Shown here one piece after another: positions 17,811 through 25,786 of a stretch of 64,000 bases of DNA. The translations under genes and the position numbers were made by a program. How positions within the stretch are numbered: the stretch's first letter is position 1; the number at the start of each line of letters is the position of its first letter. The stretch comes from Acidovorax delafieldii (GTDB lineage: Bacteria > Pseudomonadota > Gammaproteobacteria > Burkholderiales > Burkholderiaceae_C), in the NCBI RefSeq assembly GCF_007993815.1, contig NZ_VJWE01000018.1:62001-126000 (forward strand), given 5' to 3'. The notes beneath the pieces are model-generated. The model was not told the origin of the DNA. It saw only the letters and a program-made list of their open reading frames with translations, and did not search any database.

Positions 17811-18316
17811 GTTGTCACTCACTTTTTATAAAAACGCAGAAAAATGGGGCAATTTTTTGTGGCACAGCTTCACGATTTCGAATTCAGGGCCTCTTTTTGG
17901 GCGCAATTTGCGCGTGCAGAAGCCTATTGCTGAATAGCTTTAAAACAGCTGTTTTGACCACCTACGACAGGAGGCAGCGCAGTCGAAGCGCGCTCACAAT
18001 GGCCCTAGAGGCAGTCGATAGAGGTGCCTGCACTGGGCACTTGATGGGAGTGCATCGATTGCAGTGGTGTGTGAGAAATGCCAGTGAATGACACGGATCG
18101 CTAGCCCAAGCGAAGGTCATAGAGCAAACCTTTGTCGCAATGGCTATCGCTTTGCAACCAAAAGCGCCGACTGCACTGTGTTTGCGAACGCGCCAATGAT
18201 GAGAGGCGCCAGCGCAAAGATCTAGCCGTGTCTCAGCAGCAGACACAGGAGCGCTCTGCGCGTGAGAGCGCCAAGGGCGCAATTGATGCCCCCATAACCG
18301 AACCTTGTCGCCACTT

Positions 18317-18326
18317 GTCGCGACAG
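18317..18326. repeat. Palindrome TGTCGCGACA, second copy
   Basis: This 10-bp palindrome occurs here and within alpA (17505-17514). The two share 12 bases (TTGTCGCGACAG) when one is read on the opposite strand, about 810 bases apart. It may be a binding site for AlpA or a recombination protein; no function is shown. Confidence 0.45.
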
Positions 18327-18651
18327 GACGTTGGAGCCTTACCTAACGAACGGAGAGAAGCGCTTCTCGGAACGCCACTCCCCAACTCTGCTTGGGAACA
18401 AGGATCAACGCACCCGGAGAAGACTTTGCCGGAGGAGAAGCCAACAATTGACTGAAGCAGGTACCGTTTGAGCCCGAGTCCGAGTCAGTGAGAGCCGAAA
18501 GCCCAAGAGACACACTCAAAAACGAGGTTGGTTGAGTCAGTGCGCACTACCTCGTCTACTCCCGAAACCACGCTCGGCCCCCATCGAGAACATTGGGCGC
18601 GATTGGTGCGCGAAGCCGAGCTAAATCGACTTGCACCTTTCGGCCCTTCAC

Positions 18652-19917
18652 CTATGGAACAAAGAATTGCTTACCTGCTTTGGTTGGTTTAGGCCCGGTT
18701 GTCGCATCATGAAGCGCAAGTATTTTTTTAATGACCGGCATGTTGTTCGCTGAGATGCCGAGATCTATAAAGCTCTTATCTAGCACCGAGGCACTAACAG
18801 GGGAGTCCTGACCAATATATTCCGCAGCCACGGAAATAATGATAAGCAGACCTTTGCTCACCTGCAAATCATCAAGCTGCTTCATTATCCTCGTTCGAGC
18901 CAGATGGGTCCCGAGCCTTTTTCTATTTCCTTCGGCAAATACACTTTTTGCAATCAACACATGAAATAACTTGTGTTTGTAATTTGCGGAAAACTCCATT
19001 GCAGAGAAGCATCTCTCCTTGAATAAATATTCGTCAAAACGCTCAAAAGTTCTTGGTCCTTTCGGATAACGCACCATAAAACCGCAGTACACCTTGACCA
19101 ACTCTCGAAGGCCAGCTCCACGATCCACTGTAAAGTGCGATATCGAAGCAGTTTTCTTTTGATAAAGCAAATTTAGCAGTTCATCGACTAATTGGATAAC
19201 CTGCTGCGCCCATGGCTCGTCAAATGAAATCCGTCGGTTCGCTTCTTCCTGTTGTTGAGACGTTGGTGATTTACTCCCGCTCTTTGTCAAGAAATTATGG
19301 CGATCTCTGGGGAAGCGAGGGTACCGGCCGGTTGAATCGTAACCAGCATACCCCATCCACCTCGCTAGATCGGGACCCGAAACCAGAAGATGTGATTTTT
19401 TAATGACATAAAAATCGAGCGAATATTTTTCATCCAGACGAATGATCGGACTAATGAAGCAACCAGTGGCCTCATAGGTAGGATCTCTCCATCGAGCCTC
19501 ATCCTCAACGCTCTTGAAATCTGAATGAAACTCAGGTGCTGGAGCAGAGCGCCTGAAATCCCAGAAACGCTGTTGCCATGACACTCCGGATTGCTTTATT
19601 GCCCTCAGGACTTCAGATCCGACACGCAACTGAAAAGCGGCGCCGTAATAATTCAAACTGTACCCAGAGAAATTTCCATCTTCGGTCGCCAGAGCACCAA
19701 AATCATCGTGTTTGAACGCATCTAACGCACGCCTTGAGGAATTGAGATAAGTTGCCGCCAGTGGGGCACCAATAGGCACTTCGATGTAGATCCAAATATC
19801 GAAGCGGATCGCCTCATCGATGAATTTTGACGGGTCAATGTCAAGAAAACTTGCAGCCTCTTCGACAGTTACTGCCGACATCTTTTCCGCTGCGTCTACC
19901 GTAAAGCTGCTTTTCAT
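18652..19917 (-). CDS. Unrecognised 421-residue protein
   Basis: I do not recognise this protein. It is soluble, without signal peptide or membrane segments. The N-terminal 40 residues (TVEEAASFLDIDPSKFIDEAIRF) look like a small helix-turn-helix. A mixed alpha/beta middle region (about 45-200) with many aromatic residues follows, then a basic Ser/Gln-rich linker (about 215-235), and a mostly helical C-terminal half with several charged segments (RYPKGPRTFERFDEYLF, AEGNRKRLGTHLARTR). The gene is AT-richer than its surroundings, stands alone, and has a 12-bp palindrome 28 bases before its start. The setting between satellite-type and ICE-type modules fits an accessory cargo gene, possibly defence; that is only a guess from location. 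Confidence 0.6.
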   Translation of the reverse strand: MKSSFTVDAAEKMSAVTVEEAASFLDIDPSKFIDEAIRFDIWIYIEVPIGAPLAATYLNSSRRALDAFKHDDFGALATEDGNFSGYSLNYYGAAFQLRVGSEVLRAIKQSGVSWQQRFWDFRRSAPAPEFHSDFKSVEDEARWRDPTYEATGCFISPIIRLDEKYSLDFYVIKKSHLLVSGPDLARWMGYAGYDSTGRYPRFPRDRHNFLTKSGSKSPTSQQQEEANRRISFDEPWAQQVIQLVDELLNLLYQKKTASISHFTVDRGAGLRELVKVYCGFMVRYPKGPRTFERFDEYLFKERCFSAMEFSANYKHKLFHVLIAKSVFAEGNRKRLGTHLARTRIMKQLDDLQVSKGLLIIISVAAEYIGQDSPVSASVLDKSFIDLGISANNMPVIKKILALHDATTGPKPTKAGKQFFVP

Positions 19918-19944
19918 TTCTAGGGTTCTGGTGCTATTCGTCGA

Positions 19945-19956
19945 ATTCTTAAGAAT
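19945..19956. promoter_or_regulatory. 12-bp palindrome upstream of the 421-residue gene
   Basis: ATTCTTAAGAAT is a perfect palindrome 28 bases before the start of the unknown gene at 19917, in the region where its promoter should lie. It could be an operator bound by a dimeric repressor, perhaps the gene's own N-terminal helix-turn-helix. Confidence 0.4.
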
Positions 19957-20114
19957 CAGTGAAGGAATTACGAGCGACCGTTAAGAACAACGTGCTCAAT
20001 GCAATCCGATCACTTCTCTCAGCATGTTAGCCCCAATACTGTGAGTGGTTCACAGTAGACCGGGGCCACTCCGCTTGTTCAATGACAACGGTCCCCGCGA
20101 CCCGTGGAGTTCCC

Positions 20115-20465
20115 ATGCCATCCAGAATCCCCGTCCATATCGACGGCCAAGACTTTCCCAGCATCAACAAAGCCAGCCTCTTCTACCGAGAGATCCTGCA
20201 CCGCCATCAGCCTGGCCAATCGATCTCTGATCCCGATCAGCACGAGATCAGGCGCCTGATTCAGAGCGCCCAGCAAACCCCTCAGCATCCAGCATCTGAT
20301 GCACAGATCCGCGTGATCCAGGGCAAGTACGGCCGCCATTGCTTTGCCGTCCGCGATAAGGAACGGTCCTTGCAGACCATCTCCATCGTGCGTTCCGTGC
20401 GGCAATGCGTTTGCACCAAAGAGGTACCTTCATCAAACGCCCAGTCGCAGCCCTTCGTGGCTTGA
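20115..20465 (+). CDS. DUF3223-like small protein
   Basis: A 116-residue protein resembling DUF3223: an opening strand (IPVHIDGQDFPSINKA), a helix with FYREILHRH, the central EIRRLIQSAQQTPQHPASD, and IRVIQGKYGRHCFAVRDKE, corresponding to the family's HP...KIG..I..F.V pattern. The family occurs in bacteria, phages and plants with no settled function. ATG 20115 has GTGGAG six bases upstream; an ATG eleven codons earlier lacks such a site. It stands upstream of the strong terminator hairpin at 20602-20641. Confidence 0.6.
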   Translation: MPSRIPVHIDGQDFPSINKASLFYREILHRHQPGQSISDPDQHEIRRLIQSAQQTPQHPASDAQIRVIQGKYGRHCFAVRDKERSLQTISIVRSVRQCVCTKEVPSSNAQSQPFVA

Positions 20466-20601
20466 CTCCTTTTGGCAGAGTCCTTGGAAGGCCGCATTTG
20501 GGCCTGAGGAGATCTCCTTTCCTTCGATCCTAAATTTCTTCAGTCACATATCACCCCTGTGACCTGACCAACGTCTGCCCCTTGGCAGTCGCACAACGCC
20601 C

Positions 20602-20641
20602 ATAAAGCCCGGCACGCTCATCTCGAGCTGCCGGGCTTTAT
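20602..20641 (+). terminator. Strong 13-bp hairpin after the DUF3223-like gene
   Basis: ATAAAGCCCGGCA (20602-20614) and TGCCGGGCTTTAT (20629-20641) pair perfectly around a 14-base loop. The stem ends in an A/T-rich base, and the 3' arm itself supplies the T-rich end. It most likely ends transcription from the left, in either direction. Confidence 0.7.
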
Positions 20642-20704
20642 GCCGTCATGGTCGGAGTTTGCTGTCTTTCTGCTGGTCTGCTCTCCGGTCTACCGGCCCT
20701 CTTC

Positions 20705-20735
20705 AGCCCCGTGTGTTCACGCACCCGGGGCTTTT
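20705..20735 (+). terminator. Second hairpin with T-run ahead of the ICE-type module
   Basis: AGCCCCG (20705-20711) and CGGGGCT (20726-20732) form a 7-bp GC stem followed by TTTTGCTTT. It is the first of a series of similar GCCCCG/CGGGGC hairpins placed before successive genes in this module (also at 22418 and, less perfectly, 23603). Confidence 0.65.
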
Positions 20736-20812
20736 GCTTTGGTGCTGCCGGTTGGTCTTTCTGTCTCGGTTCCCTGGTTCTTCAACCCGCATGTTCTTTC
20801 AAGGAGATTTCC

Positions 20813-21142
20813 ATGCTCACCTGTCCCCAATGCCAATCCCCACGATTGGAATCCCGCGACCTCGGTCGCAATACCGGTTGTGCCGTCGGTGCTCTCGCAG
20901 GCGCTGCCAGCGGTGCAGCGAGTGCACTGCGCGGCGCCCGACTGGGCGCTACTTTCGGCGCATTCGCCGGTCCTGCAGGGTCCGTCCTTGGCGGTCTCGC
21001 CGGTGCCGCCCTCGGTGGCCTGGTGGGCGGCGCAATCGGTTGCGAAGTCGGCAGCAAGATCGGTGAAGCCGTCGATCAGAACTGCCTCGCCAACTACCGC
21101 TGCCTGGAGTGCGGACATACCTTTAGCCCTCCACGCGACTGA
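20813..21142 (+). CDS. Small glycine-zipper protein flanked by zinc-ribbon cysteines
   Basis: A 109-residue protein with three parts: an N-terminal CPQC pair (residues 4-7), a long glycine/alanine-rich segment (about 20-85) with repeated GxxxG-type spacing (GALAGAASG, GGLAGAALGG, GGAIGCEVG), and a C-terminal CLECG motif. The central part reads as a glycine-zipper membrane hairpin, and the paired cysteines at both ends could form a zinc ribbon. I know no function. AAGGAG lies just before ATG 20813. It is the first gene of the hairpin-separated module. Confidence 0.7.
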   Translation: MLTCPQCQSPRLESRDLGRNTGCAVGALAGAASGAASALRGARLGATFGAFAGPAGSVLGGLAGAALGGLVGGAIGCEVGSKIGEAVDQNCLANYRCLECGHTFSPPRD

Positions 21143-21328
21143 GGTGCATGGACGGTACTCGTCCTGCTGACTCCTCGGCCCCGCGCGTCCTTTCTCTCTT
21201 CCTCTCTCACCCCCCTCCCCTGGTTCCGTGCCCTTGCTGTGCGCTCTTCGGAGTCCGCAGTGGCGCAGCCGTGGGTGGGTGTTTCTTTCTCTTCTATCTC
21301 TTTCTTCAATTTCACAAGGAGTATTTCA

Positions 21329-22330
21329 ATGGCACATCTCGTTCAAACCATGGCCTATGTCGGTGAGACCCCTTGGCACAACCTGGGTCAGCAACTGCCC
21401 GCCAAACAACCCATCGATGTCTGGGCCCGTGAAGCGGGCATGGACTGGACCATCCGTGAGACCCCGGTGCGCTACATGGCCACGGAATCTGCTTCTGCAG
21501 CCGGTACGTCATCTTCCGTTTCAGACCTCTATGGCGAACCCATGGAGTTCCCCGATCAGAAGGTGCTGTACCGCAGCGATACCAAGGCCCCTCTCTCGGT
21601 GGTCAGTGCCCGCTACCAGGTGGTGCAGCCCAAGCAGGTGCTGGAGTTCTATCGGGATCTGACGGAAGTCTCTGGTTATGAACTGGAGACCGCCGGGGTT
21701 CTGAAGGCCGGGCGCAAGTTCTGGGCCCTGGCCCGTACCGGCAAGTCCTCGGCGCTCAAGGGCAACGATGTGGTCAATGGCTATCTGCTGCTGGCCACTT
21801 CCTGCGATGGGACGCTGGCCACCACGGCCACACCGACTACCGTTCGGGTGGTCTGCAACAACACGCTGTCTATTGCCCTGTCCGGAACATCGAGTGCGAT
21901 CAAGGTGCCCCACAGCACCAGCTTTGATGCGCAGGCGGTCAAGAAGCAGTTGGGCATTGCGGTCTCGCAATGGGACGGTTTCATGTACAGGATGAAGACC
22001 CTGTCCGAGCGCAAGGTCAAGAGCCATGAGTCCATGAACTACTTCCTCAAGGTGCTGTGCCAGACCGATGGGCATGCGGATGCGTCGGCAGGTCTGACCA
22101 ATGAACGCGCGCTCAAGAAGGTGCAGGCCATGTACGAGGGACAGGGCCGGGGCGCGGAGTTGGCTGCTGCGAAGGGCACGGCCTGGGGCCTGCTCTGCGC
22201 CGTCACCGAGTTCGTAGACCACGAGCGCCGGGCGCGCAGTCAGGAGTACAGGCTGGACAGTGCCTGGTTTGGCCAGGGGGCGACCCTCAAGCAGCGGGCA
22301 CTGGAGCAGGCGTTGCAGTTGGCGTCGTGA
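21329..22330 (+). CDS. DUF932 (phage/plasmid-like) protein
   Basis: A 333-residue protein of the DUF932 family (also called DUF945 or phage/plasmid-like TIGR03299 type). Visible hallmarks are the start MAYVGETPWHNLG, VLYRSDTKAPLSVVSARYQVVQPKQVLEFYRD, and the C-terminal AVTEFVDHERRARS...R. Proteins of this family are abundant on plasmids and integrative elements near recombination genes, but have no settled function. AAGGAG precedes ATG 21329. The preceding 180 bases hold only a pyrimidine-rich tract. It is followed by a hairpin terminator, so it seems to be expressed as its own unit. Confidence 0.87.
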   Translation: MAHLVQTMAYVGETPWHNLGQQLPAKQPIDVWAREAGMDWTIRETPVRYMATESASAAGTSSSVSDLYGEPMEFPDQKVLYRSDTKAPLSVVSARYQVVQPKQVLEFYRDLTEVSGYELETAGVLKAGRKFWALARTGKSSALKGNDVVNGYLLLATSCDGTLATTATPTTVRVVCNNTLSIALSGTSSAIKVPHSTSFDAQAVKKQLGIAVSQWDGFMYRMKTLSERKVKSHESMNYFLKVLCQTDGHADASAGLTNERALKKVQAMYEGQGRGAELAAAKGTAWGLLCAVTEFVDHERRARSQEYRLDSAWFGQGATLKQRALEQALQLAS

Positions 22331-22417
22331 GTTCGGGGCGAGGTTTTTTACAGAGAGAGTTCTTCTTCGTCTGGGTAGCCTTCTCTGCTATCGCTTCACT
22401 ATTTCCACGCGGCATAG

Positions 22418-22448
22418 GCCCCGGCTCCTTTGAGAACCGGGGCTTTTT
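22418..22448 (+). terminator. Terminator hairpin between DUF932 and yqaJ-type genes
   Basis: GCCCCGG (22418-22424) and CCGGGGC (22437-22443) form a 7-bp stem with a 12-base loop, directly followed by TTTTT. This is a canonical intrinsic terminator, 88 bases after the DUF932 stop. Confidence 0.82.
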
Positions 22449-22485
22449 GCTTTATGGGGTGTGAGGAGTGACGTGCGAGACGGCT

Positions 22486-22498
22486 TTCATTCATTTCA
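22486..22498. repeat. Direct repeat TTCATTCATTTCA, copy 1
   Basis: The same 13 bases occur at 23570-23582. Copy 1 lies 16 bases before the start of the yqaJ-type gene; copy 2 lies about 90 bases before the next one. Both are between a stop or hairpin and a Shine-Dalgarno site, so they may be shared leader elements of this module. Confidence 0.5.
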
Positions 22499-22514
22499 CA
22501 TTCAAGGAGTCAGC

Positions 22515-23528
22515 ATGGTTCAACCTGTTGTTTCACCGGTGGGAACTTCCTCCACCAAACCCCGCCCTGCCCTTCGGCTGGTCAAGACCCAAGACCTGGA
22601 TCGCGATCAGTGGTTGCAGGTGCGCAAGGGTGGTATCGGCAGTTCAGATGCGGCAGCGGCCGTGGGGCTCAACCCCTACCAGTCGCAGCTGGAACTGTGG
22701 ATGGAGAAGACCGGTCGTGCTCCCACCGCCCCACCAGGGGATGGGGGTGCGGATGATCTGAGTCCGATGTACTGGGGATCTCTCCTGGAGCCCATCGTGG
22801 CGGCGCACTACACCCGCCGCACAGGCAATCGGGTGCGGCGTATCAATGCGGTGTTGCAGCATCCCGAGCACCCATGGATGTTGGCCAACATCGACCGGGA
22901 GGTCCTTGGGGCACCCGATGTCCAGTTGCTGGAATGCAAGACCGCAGGCATTCAAGGCGCCTGGCTCTGGCGGGATGGGGTGCCGGAGTATGTGCAGTTG
23001 CAGGTGCAGCACCAGTTGGCCGTGACGGGCAAACAGGCTGCAGACGTGGCTGTGCTGCTCGGGGGGCAGGAGCTGCAGATTTTCCGGATCGAGCGGGATG
23101 AGGAGTTGATCACCCAGCTCATTACCCTGGAGCGGGAGTTCTGGGGCTATGTGGAGCGGGGCCAGGCGCCGCCTGCCGATGGGTCGGATTCGGCAGACCG
23201 GGCTTTGCGGGCGCTCTATCCCCGGGACACCGGCTTCACCCTGAACCTCAAACATGACCTGGTGATGGGAGCGGTGTTTTCTGACCTGTTGGCGGTGCGG
23301 GAGGTGTTGGCGACCAACACGGCTCTGGAAGCACAACTTAAGCAAACCATTCAGCAGCGCATGGGGGATTCGAGCCGGGCGGTGTTTGAGAACGGGGAGG
23401 TCAGCTTCAAACGCAGCCGGGATGGGACGCAGCTCGATACGGCGCGGCTGGCCAAGGAGCAGCCGGAGATCGTGAAGGCCTACACAGTGCCCAAACCTGG
23501 GAGTCGGAGGTTCTTGGTGCAGACCTGA
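22515..23528 (+). CDS. YqaJ-family phage-type exonuclease/recombinase
   Basis: A 337-residue protein of the YqaJ viral recombinase family, a lambda-exonuclease-like fold that resects double-stranded DNA ends for annealing-based recombination. Diagnostic segments are IGSSDAAAAVGLNPY, the catalytic-core region WMLANIDREV, and LLECKTA, which gives the E-x-K metal site, then VQHQLAVTG. The C-terminal third is an accessory domain with a helical stretch. AAGGAG precedes ATG 22515. No obvious single-strand annealing partner (Bet/RecT) is beside it in this window. It is followed by a Gp3-like directionality factor, a common pairing in integrative elements. Confidence 0.88.
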   Translation: MVQPVVSPVGTSSTKPRPALRLVKTQDLDRDQWLQVRKGGIGSSDAAAAVGLNPYQSQLELWMEKTGRAPTAPPGDGGADDLSPMYWGSLLEPIVAAHYTRRTGNRVRRINAVLQHPEHPWMLANIDREVLGAPDVQLLECKTAGIQGAWLWRDGVPEYVQLQVQHQLAVTGKQAADVAVLLGGQELQIFRIERDEELITQLITLEREFWGYVERGQAPPADGSDSADRALRALYPRDTGFTLNLKHDLVMGAVFSDLLAVREVLATNTALEAQLKQTIQQRMGDSSRAVFENGEVSFKRSRDGTQLDTARLAKEQPEIVKAYTVPKPGSRRFLVQT

Positions 23529-23569
23529 AGTGGGCTATCGAAGACATCTTGGCCATCTGCACCAACAGC

Positions 23570-23582
23570 TTCATTCATTTCA
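23570..23582. repeat. Direct repeat TTCATTCATTTCA, copy 2
   Basis: An identical 13-bp copy of the motif at 22486-22498, 1,084 bases away. Here it is followed by a partial further repeat TTCATTC and then the hairpin at 23603-23632 before the next gene. Confidence 0.5.
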
Positions 23583-23602
23583 ATTCATTCAGGCATCCCC
23601 AG

Positions 23603-23632
23603 ACGGGCTTCATCGGTGACGGTGAGGCCCGT
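23603..23632 (+). terminator. Hairpin before the directionality-factor gene
   Basis: ACGGGC (23603-23608) and GCCCGT (23627-23632) give a 6-bp stem around 18 bases, followed by TGTGTTTT. It is weaker than the neighbouring hairpins but has the same design, placed 42 bases before the gene at 23675. Confidence 0.5.
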
Positions 23633-23674
23633 TGTGTTTTGGGGAGTGTTTTCACAATCAACAAGGAGATTCAC

Positions 23675-24655
23675 ATGCTCAAAGGTTTGGCTTTGACACC
23701 GCCCGTGATCGGGCGCATTGCAATTGGACGGGTAGTCGAGAAGGCGGGACGACGTCTTCCCGAGAAGGACGATGAGTTCACGCTGACCAGCCAGGTTCAG
23801 AACAAGGAGGGGTGGGTTCCCCATCCGGTGGATGCCCAGTTGCGCAAGGATCCAGGGGCCAAGCTGCGCAGCATTCCGGTGCGGTTGCTGTTTGACGATC
23901 CGAGCCTGAGCCTCAGGGCGAACTACACGATGTTTGACCGGGCCACCGGAAGGCCTCTGTGTATAGGGGATGGGGAGAGCTGCAAACGAGTGACCATGTC
24001 GGGAATGCAGTCCCTGCCCTGCCCTTCGCCTGCGGTGTGTCCGCTCGCCCAGGATGGGAACTGCAAGCCGTATGGTCGGCTGCATGTGCGGGTGGAAGCA
24101 GAGGGGAGTATCGAAGCAGGTATGGAGGGTATGGCTGGCGACGAGTTGGGCAGCTTTGTGTTCAGGACCACCGGGTTCAACAGCATCCGGACCCTCTCAG
24201 CTCGGCTGCGGTATCTGTTTGCGGTGTCGGGTGGCCTGCTAGCCGGGTTGCCTCTGGAGCTCCGGTTGCGGGGCAAGTCCACGACGCTGTCGCACCGCAC
24301 GCCGATCTACTACGTGGATCTGACGCTGAGAGCGGGAAGCAGCCTGGCCCAGGTCGTCGCTTTGGCACGGCAGGAGCGGGAGCAGCAGGCGGCGTTGGGG
24401 CTGGATCAGGCAGCACTGGATGAAGCGGCGCGGCAGGGTTTGGCGCTGGGTGAGTTCGAGGAGTCGGAAGAGGAAGGTGTAGAGGTCGTCGAGGAGTTCT
24501 ATCCAGATGCGGGTGCGGATGGAGATAGCGATGGTGGAGCAGAGCAAGCACCTGCGCCGATCTCGCTGCGCGGCAAGCTACATCGCAAGCAGGAGGCAAT
24601 GGGCGTGCGTGCCACCGCAACAGGTGATCCAGGGGCTTCCCATGCGGGCACCTGA
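23675..24655 (+). CDS. Gp3-like recombination directionality factor family protein
   Basis: A 326-residue protein often annotated as a hydrolase or metal-binding protein; I place it in the Gp3-like recombination directionality factor family from memory of that family's pattern. Characteristic segments are TPPVIGRIAIGRVVEK at the start, LPEKDDEF, RSIPVRLLFDDP, a cysteine set (CIGDGESC, CPSPAVCPLAQ, about residues 90-125) and FVFRTTGFNSIRTLSARL. The C-terminal 70 residues are acidic and helical. Such factors switch a serine integrase from integration to excision, yet no integrase lies in this window. AAGGAG precedes ATG 23675. The stop overlaps the next gene by 14 bases. Confidence 0.72.
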   Translation: MLKGLALTPPVIGRIAIGRVVEKAGRRLPEKDDEFTLTSQVQNKEGWVPHPVDAQLRKDPGAKLRSIPVRLLFDDPSLSLRANYTMFDRATGRPLCIGDGESCKRVTMSGMQSLPCPSPAVCPLAQDGNCKPYGRLHVRVEAEGSIEAGMEGMAGDELGSFVFRTTGFNSIRTLSARLRYLFAVSGGLLAGLPLELRLRGKSTTLSHRTPIYYVDLTLRAGSSLAQVVALARQEREQQAALGLDQAALDEAARQGLALGEFEESEEEGVEVVEEFYPDAGADGDSDGGAEQAPAPISLRGKLHRKQEAMGVRATATGDPGASHAGT

Positions 24656-25355
24656 AGGGCTGGTTCGGCGCTATGCGATGGGACTGGTGATGGAAACGGT
24701 GCCGTGTTATCGATACGGTCCAGATGCAGAACCATGTGCCAAGGTCCTTCCCGGGATCCTGGTGAGGCATCGAGCACCACCCCATCGCACGGGGGCAGTG
24801 GTACTGCAGCAGGCGGTGGCCTTGCTCACTGGCCAGCGGGTGGCAGTACCCACGGTGACCAGAGCGGCCGGGGTGTTGCGCCATGCGCAGCAGCTTCTGC
24901 CGGGGTTTCATGCTCAGCTCGTCTGGGAGCAGGCGCCTTCGGACTTGCTGGCGTTGTGTCACGACATGGTTCACCGGGGTGGCCTGGTGCTGTTGCTATG
25001 GCAGTCGATTGCCAGGGAGTTGCGGGGCGTTCCTCGCAGGCCCTGCCCTCCTCCTCAATGGATGTTGGTAGTGGGGGTGGAGGGACCTTGGAGTCCGGTG
25101 GGCGATGGATCAGGCAATGCAGTGTGCACGGGGGCCGCAGGGCTTCTGATCCTGAATACCCAAGTGCATCCCGGGTGGGGATTGGGGCACAACCAGTGTC
25201 TGGTTCCGGGGGCCTATCCATTCCACGAGGCGGCTGTACGGGTGGCGGAGTGTCGTAGCGTGTGGTCGGCGCGTACGTTGGAGGGCAACCTGGACTGCGG
25301 GATCGTCCTCTCGGCGATCGCGCTGTCTCCCGGCAAGGCCCAGGGCGCCCGGTGA
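24642..25355 (+). CDS. Unrecognised protein coupled to the directionality-factor gene
   Basis: A 237-residue protein with no family I can name. It is soluble-looking, Pro/Gly- and Arg-rich, with two hydrophobic strands (LVLLLWQSI near 120 and WMLVVGVEGPW near 145). Conserved-looking residues include Cys22, His115 and Cys/His pairs in GWGLGHNQC; a cysteine-protease-like fold is conceivable but not supported by a clear motif. The ATG at 24642 lies 14 bases inside the preceding gene, with AGGGG just upstream, so the two are co-translated. It is followed convergently by the H-NS gene at 25411. Confidence 0.55.
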   Translation: MRAPEGLVRRYAMGLVMETVPCYRYGPDAEPCAKVLPGILVRHRAPPHRTGAVVLQQAVALLTGQRVAVPTVTRAAGVLRHAQQLLPGFHAQLVWEQAPSDLLALCHDMVHRGGLVLLLWQSIARELRGVPRRPCPPPQWMLVVGVEGPWSPVGDGSGNAVCTGAAGLLILNTQVHPGWGLGHNQCLVPGAYPFHEAAVRVAECRSVWSARTLEGNLDCGIVLSAIALSPGKAQGAR

Positions 25356-25410
25356 TCTTGCGGGATGTCAGGCAGTGTCTGCGCATTGCCTGGCTCTCTT
25401 GCGATGCCGA

Positions 25411-25686
25411 TCAGGCAATCACAAAGGGCGTGCGGTCCTTGCCTGCAATCCACTGGGGCGGCTTACCTCGGCCGGACCAGGTGGCACCGGTGTCGGGGTC
25501 CCGGTACTTGGCAGCGACCTTCTTGGGCTGGGGCTTCCAAGGGAAGACTTGCTGGGCGGTGAAGCCGAATTCCTGAACGAGTTGCAGGACGGTTTGGAGG
25601 GCCTGTTCGGACTCGGCCTTCTTGGCGTTGGCGATTTGTTCGTCGAGAAGTGTTTTCTGGGCGAGGAGTTCTGCGTAGCTGGACAT
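25411..25686 (-). CDS. H-NS family nucleoid protein (second of two)
   Basis: A 91-residue short H-NS-like protein. Residues 1-45 form a helical oligomerisation segment (SYAELLAQKTLLDEQIANA), and the DNA-binding signature YRDPDTGATWSGRGKPPQW is at about 61-79. It differs clearly from the 122-residue H-NS protein at 15289-15657, so it is not a recent duplicate. It would silence or organise AT-rich DNA of the element. The start at 25686 matches the family N-terminus; the frame is open upstream but the extension is unlike H-NS. It is transcribed against the flanking module. Confidence 0.87.
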   Translation of the reverse strand: MSSYAELLAQKTLLDEQIANAKKAESEQALQTVLQLVQEFGFTAQQVFPWKPQPKKVAAKYRDPDTGATWSGRGKPPQWIAGKDRTPFVIA

Positions 25687-25786
25687 GAGGGTGCGTTGGG
25701 AGTGAGTGCTGGGGTGTTGTGATTGGGTCCAAGGAGGACCTTTTAGGCACAGGAAGCACTCTACGCGAACCGGAGCCCAGGAATGC

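Larger units (their letters stand above)
17729..18651. other. Non-coding stretch upstream of alpA with several palindromes
   Basis: More than 900 bases with no supported gene. It holds an inverted repeat TTCTATTG...CAATAGAA (17779-17810), a 14-bp palindrome AAAACAGCTGTTTT (17942-17955), a 7-bp hairpin GCGCTCT...AGAGCGC (18251-18271) and the palindrome TGTCGCGACA (18317-18326). Short frames on both strands lack ribosome binding sites and family resemblance. An integrase gene or attachment region would be expected next to alpA in related elements, but none is seen. Confidence 0.5.

Noticed and set aside
18132-18455. A 107-residue frame in the gap upstream of alpA
   Set aside because: No ribosome binding site, no family, and it spans two hairpin-forming palindromes; codon use looks random.
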